Assembly (NCBI GenBank): GCA_032622095.1
Contig: CP136062.1
Coordinates: forward strand, 196,301,887 to 196,365,886
DNA: 64,000 nt
Origin: Siphonodentalium dalli
Lineage: Eukaryota > Mollusca > Scaphopoda > Gadilida > Siphonodentaliidae
Reading direction: 5' to 3'
Under the pieces are notes generated by a model. It was not told the DNA's origin and searched no databases. It saw only the letters and a program-made list of their open reading frames with translations. A program made the translations under genes and the position numbers. Positions 22,673 through 36,800 of this stretch are shown in pieces (position 1 is the stretch's first letter; each line of letters opens with the position of its first letter).

Positions 22673-23618
22673 AGTTACCCTCACACCATAGCGATCACCA
22701 GTTGCGTATGGTTGCGAATAAAAAATAGTGGTCATAAGTTCCGAACGCAACTCACGCGCAACTAATAAGTTTTATAGGCTTGAAGTACGCAACAAGCACG
22801 CAGGTGATCGCAGACCCACGCAGACACACGCAGAGTAAGTTCGGAAATTTTGAACATGTTCAATAATTCTCTGCGAATGCCTGCGATCAATTTATACGCA
22901 ACAGGGACGCAACAGGTACGCTACGCATGCAACACGATCGCAACAGGTACGCAACTCATAAGTTATGAACGCAGGTGATCGCAGGTCCAAATTTGAGGTA
23001 TCTGGCCAGGTTTTGGTACCGTACATGTTGCGAATGTGTTGCGTACCTGTTGCGATCATTTTGCGATCGTGTTGCGTGCCTGTTGCGATCATGTTGCGTG
23101 TATAGCGTACCCCAACATATTGTGCTTATTCCCAGCGTATCCCCAACCTATGCCCTGCGTATCCAACCTATTAGTTGCATGTGAGTTGCGTGTTAGTTGC
23201 GTACTACATGCGTGTTGAGAAATGGTATAAATAAACTTTTGGGGTCACTTTTATCTGATTTCTTGGAAGCTTTCCACATGTTGACTCTTCGATGACCAAA
23301 TCAGTACTGAAGAAAATAATGAATCGGCAATTTTTATAGGGTTTTATCACGAGACAGATATTCGCAAATACCACGCAACTAGCACGCAGGTCAAACGCAA
23401 CTTGTAAGTTTTGAACGCAACTCAAACGCAACTCGTAAGTTCTGCACGCAGCTCACACGCAACTCGCACGCAACCCACACGCAACCCACATGCAACCCAT
23501 AGGTCGAATAGGTTACAAATTGACAAAATTGTTGATTTCGCTTGCGTTTGGTGCGTATACAAATATTTTTTACACGCAACTCATAGGTTTCAGCATACGC
23601 TATGGTGTGAGGGTACTT
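22673..23618. mobile_element. 946-bp TIR element inserted in the satellite, TTA target duplication
   Basis: In other monomers the site reads CCGACCTTAGGCAGACATC or CCGACCTTAGGGAGACATC. Here it is split, with TTA on both sides (22670-22672 and 23619-23621). The ends are AGTTACCCTCACACCATAGC and, on the other strand, AAGTACCCTCACACCATAGC. A 3-bp TTA duplication suggests PIF/Harbinger; a 2-bp TA reading (mariner-like) is also possible. The interior has no transposase. It is built of short words such as ACGCAACT, ACGCAGGTGATCGCAG and GTTGCGATC; they lie in one orientation at 22740-22980 and 23370-23510 and in the other at 23030-23215. Open frames here reflect this repetition. Confidence 0.82.
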
Positions 23619-25492
23619 TTAGGGAGACATCTCAATATATCATTTGCCATGCAACGCGCAGCTTCTTGGTATGGTGAGAGCATTGGTATTAATAATACAA
23701 AAAACATCTTTTATTGCTCATATTAAAGATATGGGCTGTCTTTGGCGGTGGGTATGCTGTTAAAATATTCATCTCCTTCAAAAACAGCCATAAACAGAAA
23801 TAGTAAAATATAGGCAGAATGTTTTGTTATATCATACAGAAATATGGCATAAACAGTATGTTATTGTCAATTGTTTTCACTTTGTTGTGCAAACAAAAGG
23901 AAAAAACCGTTACGTTTCCTGACTTTTGTATAGATCCGGATATGGTAATCATAAAGAGCGTTGTTTGTTACTATTGTTCTTATATGGAAATAATGAAGAG
24001 CGTTTATATAATGTTTGTGTGATTAACCAATATGATTGCGTTGTATTATGTAAACAGAAGCAAAACTTCTGTAACACGAGCATGCTGTTGTTTACGCAAT
24101 CATCGTACACATTGAGGACAATACACTATTCACGCGCTGATTACGTTTGCACATATGAACAAAACTGTACATATTTTAATATTCCATCTGTTGGTGGCGA
24201 TTTGACCACATATTAATATTTCTGCAACGAACACCGCCCGTGCCTTTAATTATTATAACCAATGCCATGTACTGATATACATATACATATAGCTAACAAA
24301 ATTAACGACATTAGGTAGACTCTTGAAATAATCCGACCTTAGGGAGACATCTCGACACAGCTATATATATTTTAATATTCCATCTGTTGGTGGCGATTTG
24401 ATCACATATGAATAGTTCTGCAACGAACGCCGCCCGTGCCTTTAACTATTATAACCAATACCATGTAATGATATACATATACCTAACAACATGAAACGAC
24501 ATTCGGGAGACTCTTGAAATAATCCGACCTTAGGCAAACATCTCAATATATCATTTTCCATGCAACGTGCAGCTTCTGGGTATGGCGAGAGCATTTGGTA
24601 TTAATAAAAAAAACATCTTTTATTGCTCATATTAAAGATATGGGCTGTCTTTGGCGGTGGGTATGCTGTTAAAATATTCATCTCCGTCAAAAACCGCCAT
24701 AAACAGAAATAGTAAAATATAGGCAGAATTTGTTGTTATATCATACATAACTATGGCATAAACTTTACGTTACGTTTCCTGACTTTTGTATAGATCCGGA
24801 TATGGTAAGCATAAAGAGCGTTCTTTGTTACTATATTTCTTATATGGAAATAATGAAGAGCGGTTATATAATGTTTGTGTGATTAACTAATATGATTGCG
24901 TTGTGTTATGTAAACAGAAGCAAAACTTTTATAACACGAGCATGCTGTTGTTTACGCAATCATCGTACACATTGAGGACAATACACTATTCATGCGCTGA
25001 TTACGTTTGCATATGAACAAAACTGTACATATTTTAATATTCCATCTGTTGGTGGCGATTTGACCACATATTAATACTTCTGCAACGAACACCGCCCGTG
25101 CCTTTAATTATTATAACCAATGCCATGTACTCACATACATATACATATAGCTAACAAAATTAACGACATCAGGGAGACTCTTGAAATAATCCGACCTTAG
25201 GGAGACATCTCGACAAAGCTATATATATTTTAATATTCCATCTGTTGGTGGCGATTTGATCACATATGAATAGTTCTGCAACGAATGCCGCCCGTGCCTT
25301 TAATTATTATAACCAATACCATGTAATGATATACATATACCTAACAACATGAAACGACATTCGGGAGACTCTTGAAATAATCCGACCTTAAGCAGACATC
25401 TCAATATATCATTTTCCATGCAACGTGCAGCTTCTGGGTATGGTGAGAGCATTTGGTATTAATAAAAAAACATCTTTTATTGCTCATATTAA

Positions 25493-26008
25493 AGATACGG
25501 GCGATGTTGGCGGTGGATATGCTATTAAAATATTCATCTCCGTCAAAAACCGCCATAAACAGAAATAGTAAAATATAGGCAGAAGTTGTTGTTATATCAT
25601 ACAGACATATGGCATAAACAGTATGTTATTGTCAATTGTTTTCACTTTGTTGTGCAAACAAAAGGAAAAAACCGTTACGTTTCCTGACTTTTGTATAGAC
25701 CCGGATATGGTAAGCATAAAGAGCGTTGTTTGTTACTATTTTTCTTATATGGAAATAATGAAGAGCGTTTATATAATGTTTGTGTGATTAACCAATATGA
25801 TTGCGTTGTGTTTTGTAAACAGAAGCAAAACTTCTGTAACACGAGCATGCTGTTGTTTACGCAATCATCGTACACATTGAGGACAATACACTATTCGTGC
25901 GCTGATTACGTTTGCATATGAACAAAACTGTACATATTTTAATATTCCATCTGTTGGTGGCGATTTGACCACATATTAATATTTATGCAACGAACACCGC
26001 CCGTGCCT
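25493..26008 (+). mobile_element. Representative MITE module of the satellite monomer
   Basis: This module illustrates the repeat-embedded element. It is flanked by TTAA at 25489-25492 and 26009-26012. It starts AGATACGGGCGATGTTGGCG and, on the other strand, AGGCACGGGCGGTGTTCGTT. Similarity between the ends continues imperfectly for about 75 bp ('aaatattcatctccgtcaaa' against 'aaatattaatatgtggtcaa'). In the centre AAAGAGCGTT (25718) is followed 42 bp later by GAAGAGCGTT (25760). It has no coding capacity and matches the stand-alone copies at 16312, 19553 and 57825 in plan. Confidence 0.85.
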
Positions 26009-29000
26009 TTAATTATTATAACCAATGCCATGTACTCATATACATATACATATAGCTAACAAAATTAACGACATTAGGGAGACTCTTGAAATAATCCGAC
26101 CTTAGGGAGACATCTCGACAAAGCTATATATATTTTAATATTCCATCTGTTGGTGGCGATTTTATCACATATGAATAGTTCTGCAACGAACGCCGCCCGT
26201 GCCTTTAATTATTATAACCAATACCATGTAATGATATACATATACCTAACAACATGGAACGACATTCGGGAGACTCTTGAAATAATCCGACCTTAGGCAG
26301 ACATCTCAATATATCATTTTCCATGCAACGTGCAGCTTCTGGGTATGGTGAGAGCATTTGGTATTAATAAAAAAACATCTTTTATTGCTCATATTAAAGA
26401 TACGGGCTGTCTTTGGCGGTGGGTATGCTGTTAAAATATTCAGCTCCGACAAAAACCGCCATAAACAGAAATAGTAAAATATAGGCAGAATTTGTTGTTA
26501 TATCATACAGAACTATGGCATAAACTTTACGTTACGTTTCCTGACTTTTGTATAGATCCGGATATGGTAAGCATAAAGAGCGTTCTTTGTTACTATATTT
26601 CTTATATGGAAATAATGAAGAGCGTTTATATAATGTTTGTGTGATTAACTAATATGATTGCGTTGTGTTATGTAAACAGAAGCAAAACTTTTATAACACG
26701 AGCATGCTGTTGTTTACGCAATCATCGTACACATTGAGGACAATACACTATTCATGCGCTGATTACGTTTGCATATGAACAAAACTGTACATATTTTAAT
26801 ATTCCATCTGTTGGTGGCGATTTGACCACATATTAATACTTCTGCAACGAACACCGCCCGTGCCTTTAATTATTATAACCAATGCCATGTACTCACATAC
26901 ATATACATATAGCTAACAAAATTGACGACATTAGGGAGACTCTTGAAATAATCCGACCTTAGGGAGACATCTCGACAAAGCTATATATATTTTAATATTC
27001 CATCTGTTGGTGGCGATTTGATCACATATGAATAGTTCTGCAACGAATGCCGCCCGTGCCTTTAATTATTATAACCAATACCATGTAATGATATACATAT
27101 ACCTAACAACATGAAACGACATTCGGGAGACTCTTGAAATAATCCGACCTTAGGCAAACATCTCAATATATCATTTTCCATGCAACGTGCAGCTTCTGGG
27201 TATGGTGAGAGCATTTGGTATTAATAAAAAAAAAATCTTTTATTGCTCATATTAAAGATATGGGCTGTCTTTGGCGGTGGGTATGCTGTTAAAATATTCA
27301 TCTCCTTCAAAAACAGCCATAAACAGAAATAGTAAAATATAGGCAGAATGTTTTGTTATATCATACAGAAATATGGCATAAACAGTATGTTATTGTCAAT
27401 TGTTTTCACTTTGTTGTGCAAACAAAAGGAAAAAACCGTTACGTTTCCTGACTTTTGTATAGATCCGGATATGGTAAGCATAAAGAGCGTTCTTTGTTAC
27501 TATTGTTCTTATATGGAAATAATGAAGAGCGTTTATATAATGTTTGTGTGATTAACCAATATGATTGCGTTGTGTTATGTAAACAAAAGCAAAACTTCTG
27601 TAACACGAGCATGCTGTTGTTTACGCAATCATCGTACACATTGAGGACAATACACTATTCACGCGCTGATTACGTTTGCATATGAACAAAACTGTAGATA
27701 TTTTAATATTCCATCTGTTGGTGGCGATTTGACCACATATTAATACGTCTGCAACGAACACCGCCCGTGCCTTTAATTATTATAACCAATGCCATGTACT
27801 GATATACATATACATATAGCTAACAAAATTAACGACATTATGGAGACTCTTGAAATAATCCGACCTTAGGGAGACATCTCGACAAAGCTATATATATTTT
27901 AATATTCCATCTGTTGGTGGCGATTTGATTACATATGAATAGTTCTGCAACGAACGCCGCCCGTGCCTTTAATTATTATAACCAATACCATGTAATGATA
28001 TACATATACCTAACAACATGAAACGACATTCAGGAGACTCTTGAAATAATCCGACCTTAGACAGACATCTCAATATATCATTTTCCATGCAACGTGCAGC
28101 TTCTGGGTATGGTGAGAGCATTTGGTATTAATACAAAAACATCTTTTATTGCTCATATTATAGATACGGGCGGTGTTGGCGGTGGGTATGCTGTTAAAAT
28201 ATTCATCTCCGTCAAAAACCGCCATAAACAGAAATAGTAAAATATAGCCAGAATTTGTTGTTTTTTATATCATACAGAAATATGGCATAAACAGTATGTT
28301 ATTGTCAATTGTTTTCACTTTGTTGTGCAAACTAAAGGAAAAAACCGTTACGTTGATCCGGATATGGTAAGCATAAAGAGCGTTCTTTGTTACTATTTTT
28401 CTTATATGGAAGTAATGAAGAGCGTTTATATAATGTTTGTGTGATTAACCAATATGATTGCGTTGTGTTATGTAAACAGAAGCAAAACTTCTGTAACACG
28501 AGCATGCTGTTGTTTACGCAATCATCGTACACATTGAGGACAATACACTATTCGTGCGCTGATTACGTTTGCATATGAACAAAACTGTACATATTTTAAT
28601 ATTCCATCTGTTGGTGGCGATTTGACCACATATTAATATTTCTGCAACGAACACCGCACGTGCCTTTAATTATTATAACCAATGCCATGTACTGATATAC
28701 ATATACATATAGCTAACAAAATTAACGACATTAGGGAGACTCTTGAAATAATCCGACCTTAGGGAGACATCTCGACAAAGCTATATATATTTTAATATTC
28801 CATCTGTTGGTGGCGATTTGATCACATATGAATAGTTCTGCAACGAACGCCGCCCGTGCCTTTAATTATTATAACCAATACCATGTAATGATATACATAT
28901 ACCTAACAACATGGAACGACATTCGGGAGACTCTTGAAATAATCCGACCTTAGGCAGACATCTCAATATATCATTTTCCATGCAACGTGCAGCTTCTGGG

Positions 29001-30812
29001 TATGGTGAGAGCATTTGGTATTAATAAAAAAACATCTTTTATTGCTCATATTAAAGATACGGGCTGTCTTTGGCGGTGGGTATGCTGTTAAAATATTCAG
29101 CTCCGACAAAAACCGCCATAAACAGAAATAGTAAAATATAGGCAGAATTTGTTGTTATATCATACAGAACTATGGCATAAACTTTACGTTACGTTTCCTG
29201 ACTTTTGTATAGATCCGGATATGGTAAGCATAAAGAGCGTTCTTTGTTACTATATTTCTTATATGGAAATAATGAAGAGCGTTTATATAATGTTTGTGTG
29301 ATTAACTAATATGATTGCGTTGTGTTATGTAAACAGAAGCAAAACTTTTATAACACGAGCATGCTGTTGTTTACGCAATCATCGTACACATTGAGGACAA
29401 TACACTATTCATGCGCTGATTACGTTTGCATATGAACAAAACTGTACATATTTTAATATTCCATCTGTTGGTGGCGATTTGACCACATATTAATACTTCT
29501 GCAACGAACACCGCCCGTGCCTTTAATTATTATAACCAATGCCATGTACTCACATACATATACATATAGCTAACAAAATTAACGACATTAGGGAGACTCT
29601 TGAAATAATCCGACCTTAGGGAGACATCTCGACAAAGCTATATATATTTTAATATTCCATCTGTTGGTGGCGATTTGATCACATATGAATAGTTCTGCAA
29701 CGAATGCCGCCCGTGCCTTTAATTATTATAACCAATACCATGTAATGATATACATATACCTAACAACATGAAACGACATTCGGGAGACTCTTGAAATAAT
29801 CCGACCTTAAGCAGACATCTCAATATATCATTTTCCATGCAACGTGCAGCTTCTGGGTATGGTGAGAGCATTTGGTATTAATAAAAAAACATCTTTTATT
29901 GCTCATATTAAAGATACGGGCGATGTTGGCGGTGGATATGCTATTAAAATATTCATCTCCGTCAAAAACCGCCATAAACAGAAATAGTAAAATATAGGCA
30001 GAAGTTGTTGTTATATCATACAGAAATATGGCATAAACAGTATGTTATTGTCAATTGTTTTCACTTTGTTGTGCAAACAAAAGGAAAAAACCGTTACGTT
30101 TCCTGACTTTTGTATAGATCCGGATATGGTAAGCATAAAGAGTGTTATTTGTTACTATTTTTCATATATGGAAATAATGAAGAGCGTTTATATAATGTTT
30201 GTGTGATTAACCAATATGATTGCGTTGTGTTTTGTAAACAGAAGCAAAACTTCTGTAACACGAGCATGCTGTTGTTTACGCAATCATCGTACACATTGAG
30301 GACAATACACTATTCACGCGCTGATTACGTTTGCATATGAACAAAACTGTACATGTTTTAATATTCCATCTGTTGGTGGCGATTTGACCACATATTAATA
30401 TTTATGCAACGAACACCGCCCGTGCCTTTAATTATTATAACCAATGCCATGTACTCATATACATATACATATAGCTAACAAAATTAACGACATTAGGGAG
30501 ACTCCTGAAATAATCCGACCTTAGGGAGACATCTCGACAAAGCTATATATATTTTAATTTTCCATCTGTTGGTGGCGATTTGATCACATATGAATAGTTC
30601 TGCAACGAATGCCGCCCGTGCCTTTAATTATTATAACCAATACCATGTAATGATATACATATACCTAACAACATGAAACGACATTCGGGAGACTCTTGAA
30701 ATAATCCGCCCTTAAGCAGACATCTCAATATATCATTTTCCATGCAACGTGCAGCTTCTGGGTATGGTGAGAGCATTTGGTATTAATAAAAAAACATCTT
30801 TTATTGCTCATA

Positions 30813-33800
30813 TTAAAGATACGGGCGGTGTTGGCGGTGGGTATGCTATTAAAATATTCATCTCCGTCAAAAACCGCCATAAACAGAAATAGTAAAATAT
30901 AGACAGAAGTTGTTGTTATATCATACAGAAATATGGCATAAACAGTATGTTATTGTCAATTGTTTTCACTTTGTTGTGCAAACAAAAGGAAAAAACCGTT
31001 ACGTTTCCTGACTTTTGTATAGATCCGGATATGGTAAGCATAAAGAGCGTTGTTTGTTACTATTGTTCTTATATGGAAATAATGAAGAGCGTTTGTATAA
31101 TGTTTGTGTGATTAACCAATATGATTGCGTTGTGTTTTGTAAACAGAAGCAAAACTTCTGTAACACGAGCATGCTGTTGTTTACGCAATCATCGTACACA
31201 TTGAGGACAATACACTATTCACGCGCTGATTACGTTTGCATATGAACAAAACTGTACATGTTTTAATATTCCATCTGTTGGTGGCGATTTGACCACATAT
31301 TAATATTTATGCAACGAACACCGCCCGTGCCTTTAATTATTATAACCAATGCCATGTACTCATATACATATAGCTAACAAAATTAACGACATTAGGGAGA
31401 CTCTTGAAATAATCCGACCTTAGGGAGACATCTCGACAAAGCTATATATATTTTAATTTTCCATCTGTTGGTGGCGATTTGATCACATATGAATAGTTCT
31501 GCAACGAATGCCGCCCGTGCCTTTAATTATTATAACCAATACCATGTAATGATATACATATGCCTAACAACATGAAACGACATTCGGGAGACTCTTGAAA
31601 TAATCCGACCTTAAGCAGACATCTCAATATATCATTTTCCATGCAACGTGCAGCTTCTGGGTATGGTGAGAGCATTTGGTATTAATAAAAAAACATCTTT
31701 TATTGCTCATATTAAAGATACGGGCGGTGTTGGCGGTGGGTATGCTATTAAAATATTCATCTCCGTCAAAAACCGCCATAAACAGAAATAGTAAAATATA
31801 GGCAGAAGTTGTTGTTATATCATACAGAAATATGGCATAAACAGTATGTTATTGTCAATTGTTTTCACTTTGTTGTGCAAACTAAAGGAAAAAACCGTTA
31901 CGTTTCCTGACTTTTGTATAGATCCGGATATGGTAAGCATAAAGAGCGTTCTTTGTTACTATTGTTCTTATATGGAAATAATGAAGAGCGTTTGTATAAT
32001 GTTTGTGTGATTAACCAATATGATTGCGTTGTGTTTTGTAAACAGAAGCAAAACTTCTGTAACACGAGCATGCTGTTGTTTACGCAATCATCGTACACAT
32101 TGAGGACAATACACTATTCACGCGCTGATTACGTTTGCATATGAACAAAACTGTACATGCTTTAATATTCCATCTGTTGGTGGCGATTTGACCACATATT
32201 AATATTTATGCAACGAACACCGCCCGTGCCTTTAATTATTATAACCAATGCCATGTACTCATATACATATACATATAGCTAACAAAATTAACGACATTAG
32301 GGAGACTCTTGAAATAATCCGACCTTAGGGAGACATCTCGACAAAGCTATATATATTTTAATATTCCATCTGTTGGTGGCGATTTGATTACATATGAATA
32401 GTTCTGCAACGAACGCCGCCCGTACCTTTAATTATTATAACCAATACCATGTAATGATATACATATACCTAATAACATGAAACGACATTCGGGAGACTCT
32501 TGAAATAATCCGACCTTAGGCAGACATCTCAATATATCATGTTCCATGCAACGTGCAGCTTCTGGGTATGGTGAGAGCATTTGGTATTAATAAAAAAACA
32601 TCTTTTATTGCTCATATTAAAGATACGGGCGATGTTGGCGGTGGATATGCTATTAAAATATTCATCTCCGTCAAAAAACGCCATAAACAGAAATAGTAAA
32701 ATATAGGCAGAAGTTGTTGTTATATCATACAGACATATGGCATAAACAGTATGTTATTGTCAATTGTTTTCACTTTGTTGTGCAAACAAAAGGAAAAAAC
32801 CGTTACGTTTCCTGACTTTTGTATAGATCCGGATATGGTAAGCATAAAGGGCGTTATTTGTTACTATTTTTACTTATATGGAAATAATGAAGAGCGTTTA
32901 TATAATGTTTGTGTGATTAACCAATATGATTGCGTTGTGTTTTGTAAACAGAAGCAAAACTTCTGTAACACGAGCATGCTGTTGTTTACGCAATCATCGT
33001 ACACATTGAGGACAATACACTATTCACGCGCTGATTACGTTTGCATATGAACAAAACTGTACATGTTTTAATATTCCATCTGTTGGTGGCGATTTGACCA
33101 CATATTAATATTTATGCAACGAACACCGCCCGTGCCTTTAATTATTATAACCAATGCCATGTACTCATATACATATACATATAGCTAACAAAATTAACGA
33201 CATTAGGGAGACTCTTGAAATAATCCGACCTTAGGGAGACATCTCGACAAAGCTATATATATTTTAATTTTCCATCTGTTTGTGGTGATTTGATCACATA
33301 TGAATAGTTCTGCAACGAATGCCGCCCGTGCCTTTAATTATTATAACCAATACCATGTAATGATATACATATACCTAATAACATGAAACGACATTCGGGA
33401 GACTCTTGAAATAATCCGACCTTAGGCAGACATCTCAATATATCATTTTCCATGCAACGTGCAGCTTCTGGGTATGGTGAGAGCATTTGGTATGAATAAA
33501 AAAACATCTTTTATTGCTCATATTATAGATACGGGCGGTGTTGGCGGTGGGTATGCTGTTAAAATATTCATCTTCGTCAAAAACCGCCATAAACAGAAAT
33601 AGTAAAATATAGGCAGAATTTGTTGTTATATCATACAGAAATATGGCATAAACAATATGTTATTGTCAATTGTTTTCACTTTGTTGTGCAAACAAAAGGA
33701 AAAAACCGTTACGTTTCCTGACTTTTGTATAGATCCGGATATGGTAAGCATAAAGAGCGTTGTTTGTTACTATTTTTCTTATATGGAAATAATGAAGAGC

Positions 33801-36800
33801 GTTTATATAATGTTTGTGTGATTAACCAATATGATTGCGTTGTGTTATGTAAACAGAAGCAAAACTTCAGTAACACGAGCATGCTGTTTACGCAATCATC
33901 GTACACATTGAGGACAATACACTATTCATGCGCTGATTACGTTTGCATATGAACAAAACTGTACATGTTTTAATATTCCATCCGTTGGTGGCGATTTGAC
34001 CACATATTAATATTTATGCAACGAACACCGCCCGTGCCTTTAATTATTATAACCAATGCCATGTACTCATATACATATAGCTAACAAAATTAACGACATT
34101 AGGGAGACTCCTGAAATAATCCGACCTTAGGGAGACATCTCGACAAAGCTATATATATTTTAATTTTCCATCTGTTGGTGGCGATTTGATCACATATGAA
34201 TAGTTCTGCAACGAATGCCGCCCGTGCCTTTAATTATTATAACCAATACCATGTAATGATATACATATACCTAACAACATGAAACGACATTCGGGAGACT
34301 CTTGAAATAATCCGACCTTAAGCAGACATCTCAATATATCATTTTCCATGCAACGTGCAGCTTCTGGGTATGGTGAGAGCATTTGGTATTAATAAAAAAA
34401 CATCTTTTATTGCTCATATTAAAGATACGGGCGGTGTTGGCGGTGGGTATGCTATTAAAATATTCATCTCCGTCAAAAACCGCCATAAACAGAAATAGTA
34501 AAATATAGACAGAAGTTGTTGTTATATCATACAGAAATATGGCATAAACAGTATGTTATTGTCAATTGTTTTCACTTTGTTGTGCAAACAAAAGGAAAAA
34601 ACCGTTACGTTTCCTGACTTTTGTATAGATCCGGATATGGTAAGCATAAAGAGCGTTGTTTGTTACTATTGTTCTTATATGGAAATAATGAAGAGCGTTT
34701 GTATAATGTTTGTGTGATTAACCAATATGATTGCGTTGTGTTTTGTAAACAGAAGCAAAACTTCTGTAACACGAGCATGCTGTTGTTTACGCAATCATCG
34801 TACACATTGAGGACAATACACTATTCACGCGCTGATTACGTTTGCATATGAACAAAACTGTACATGTTTTAATATTCCATCTGTTGGTGGCGATTTGACC
34901 ACATATTAATATTTATGCAACGAACACCGCCCGTGCCTTTAATTATTATAACCAATGCCATGTACTCATATACATATAGCTAACAAAATTAACGACATTA
35001 GGGAGACTCTTGAAATAATCCGACCTTAGGGAGACATCTCGACAAAGCTATATATATTTTAATTTTCCATCTGTTGGTGGCGATTTGATCACATATGAAT
35101 AGTTCTGCAACGAATGCCGCCCGTGCCTTTAATTATTATAACCAATACCATGTAATGATATACATATGCCTAACAACATGAAACGACATTCGGGAGACTC
35201 TTGAAATAATCCGACCTTAAGCAGACATCTCAATATATCATTTTCCATGCAACGTGCAGCTTCTGGGTATGGTGAGAGCATTTGGTATTAATAAAAAAAC
35301 ATCTTTTATTGCTCATATTAAAGATACGGGCGGTGTTGGCGGTGGGTATGCTATTAAAATATTCATCTCCGTCAAAAACCGCCATAAACAGAAATAGTAA
35401 AATATAGGCAGAAGTTGTTGTTATATCATACAGAAATATGGCATAAACAGTATGTTATTGTCAATTGTTTTCACTTTGTTGTGCAAACTAAAGGAAAAAA
35501 CCGTTACGTTTCCTGACTTTTGTATAGATCCGGATATGGTAAGCATAAAGAGCGTTCTTTGTTACTATTGTTCTTATATGGAAATAATGAAGAGCGTTTG
35601 TATAATGTTTGTGTGATTAACCAATATGATTGCGTTGTGTTTTGTAAACAGAAGCAAAACTTCTGTAACACGAGCATGCTGTTGTTTACGCAATCATCGT
35701 ACACATTGAGGACAATACACTATTCACGCGCTGATTACGTTTGCATATGAACAAAACTGTACATGCTTTAATATTCCATCTGTTGGTGGCGATTTGACCA
35801 CATATTAATATTTATGCAACGAACACCGCCCGTGCCTTTAATTATTATAACCAATGCCATGTACTCATATACATATACATATAGCTAACAAAATTAACGA
35901 CATTAGGGAGACTCTTGAAATAATCCGACCTTAGGGAGACATCTCGACAAAGCTATATATATTTTAATATTCCATCTGTTGGTGGCGATTTGATTACATA
36001 TGAATAGTTCTGCAACGAACGCCGCCCGTACCTTTAATTATTATAACCAATACCATGTAATGATATACATATACCTAATAACATGAAACGACATTCGGGA
36101 GACTCTTGAAATAATCCGACCTTAGGCAGACATCTCAATATATCATGTTCCATGCAACGTGCAGCTTCTGGGTATGGTGAGAGCATTTGGTATTAATAAA
36201 AACACATCTTTTATTGCTCATATTAAAGATACGGGCGATGTTGGCGGTGGATATGCTATTAAAATATTCATCTCCGTCAAAAAACGCCATAAACAGAAAT
36301 AGTAAAATATAGGCAGAAGTTGTTGTTATATCATACAGACATATGGCATAAACAGTATGTTATTGTCAATTGTTTTCACTTTGTTGTGCAAACAAAAGGA
36401 AAAAAACCGTTACGTTTCCTGACTTTTGTATAGATCCGGATATGGTAAGCATAAAGGGCGTTATTTGTTACTATTTTTACTTATATGGAAATAATGAAGA
36501 GCGTTTATATAATGTTTGTGTGATTAACCAATATGATTGCGTTGTGTTTTGTAAACAGAAGCAAAACTTCTGTAACACGAGCATGCTGTTGTTTACGCAA
36601 TCATCGTACACATTGAGGACAATACACTATTCACGCGCTGATTACGTTTGCATATGAACAAAACTGTACATGTTTTAATATTCCATCTGTTGGTGGCGAT
36701 TTGACCACATATTAATATTTATGCAACGAACACCGCCCGTGCCTTTAATTATTATAACCAATGCCATGTACTCATATACATATACATATAGCTAACAAAA

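Noticed and set aside
25691-25921. A 76-residue open frame on the + strand and a 66-residue one on the - strand recur in almost every satellite monomer.
   Set aside because: They are kept open because monomers are near-identical, they overlap on opposite strands inside MITE DNA, and they show no protein-like pattern; diverged edge copies break them.
25981-26012. A CENP-B box-like match ('ttcgttgcaga' on the minus strand) in each monomer.
   Set aside because: Only the first seven bases fit; the required CGGG part is missing at the right spacing.
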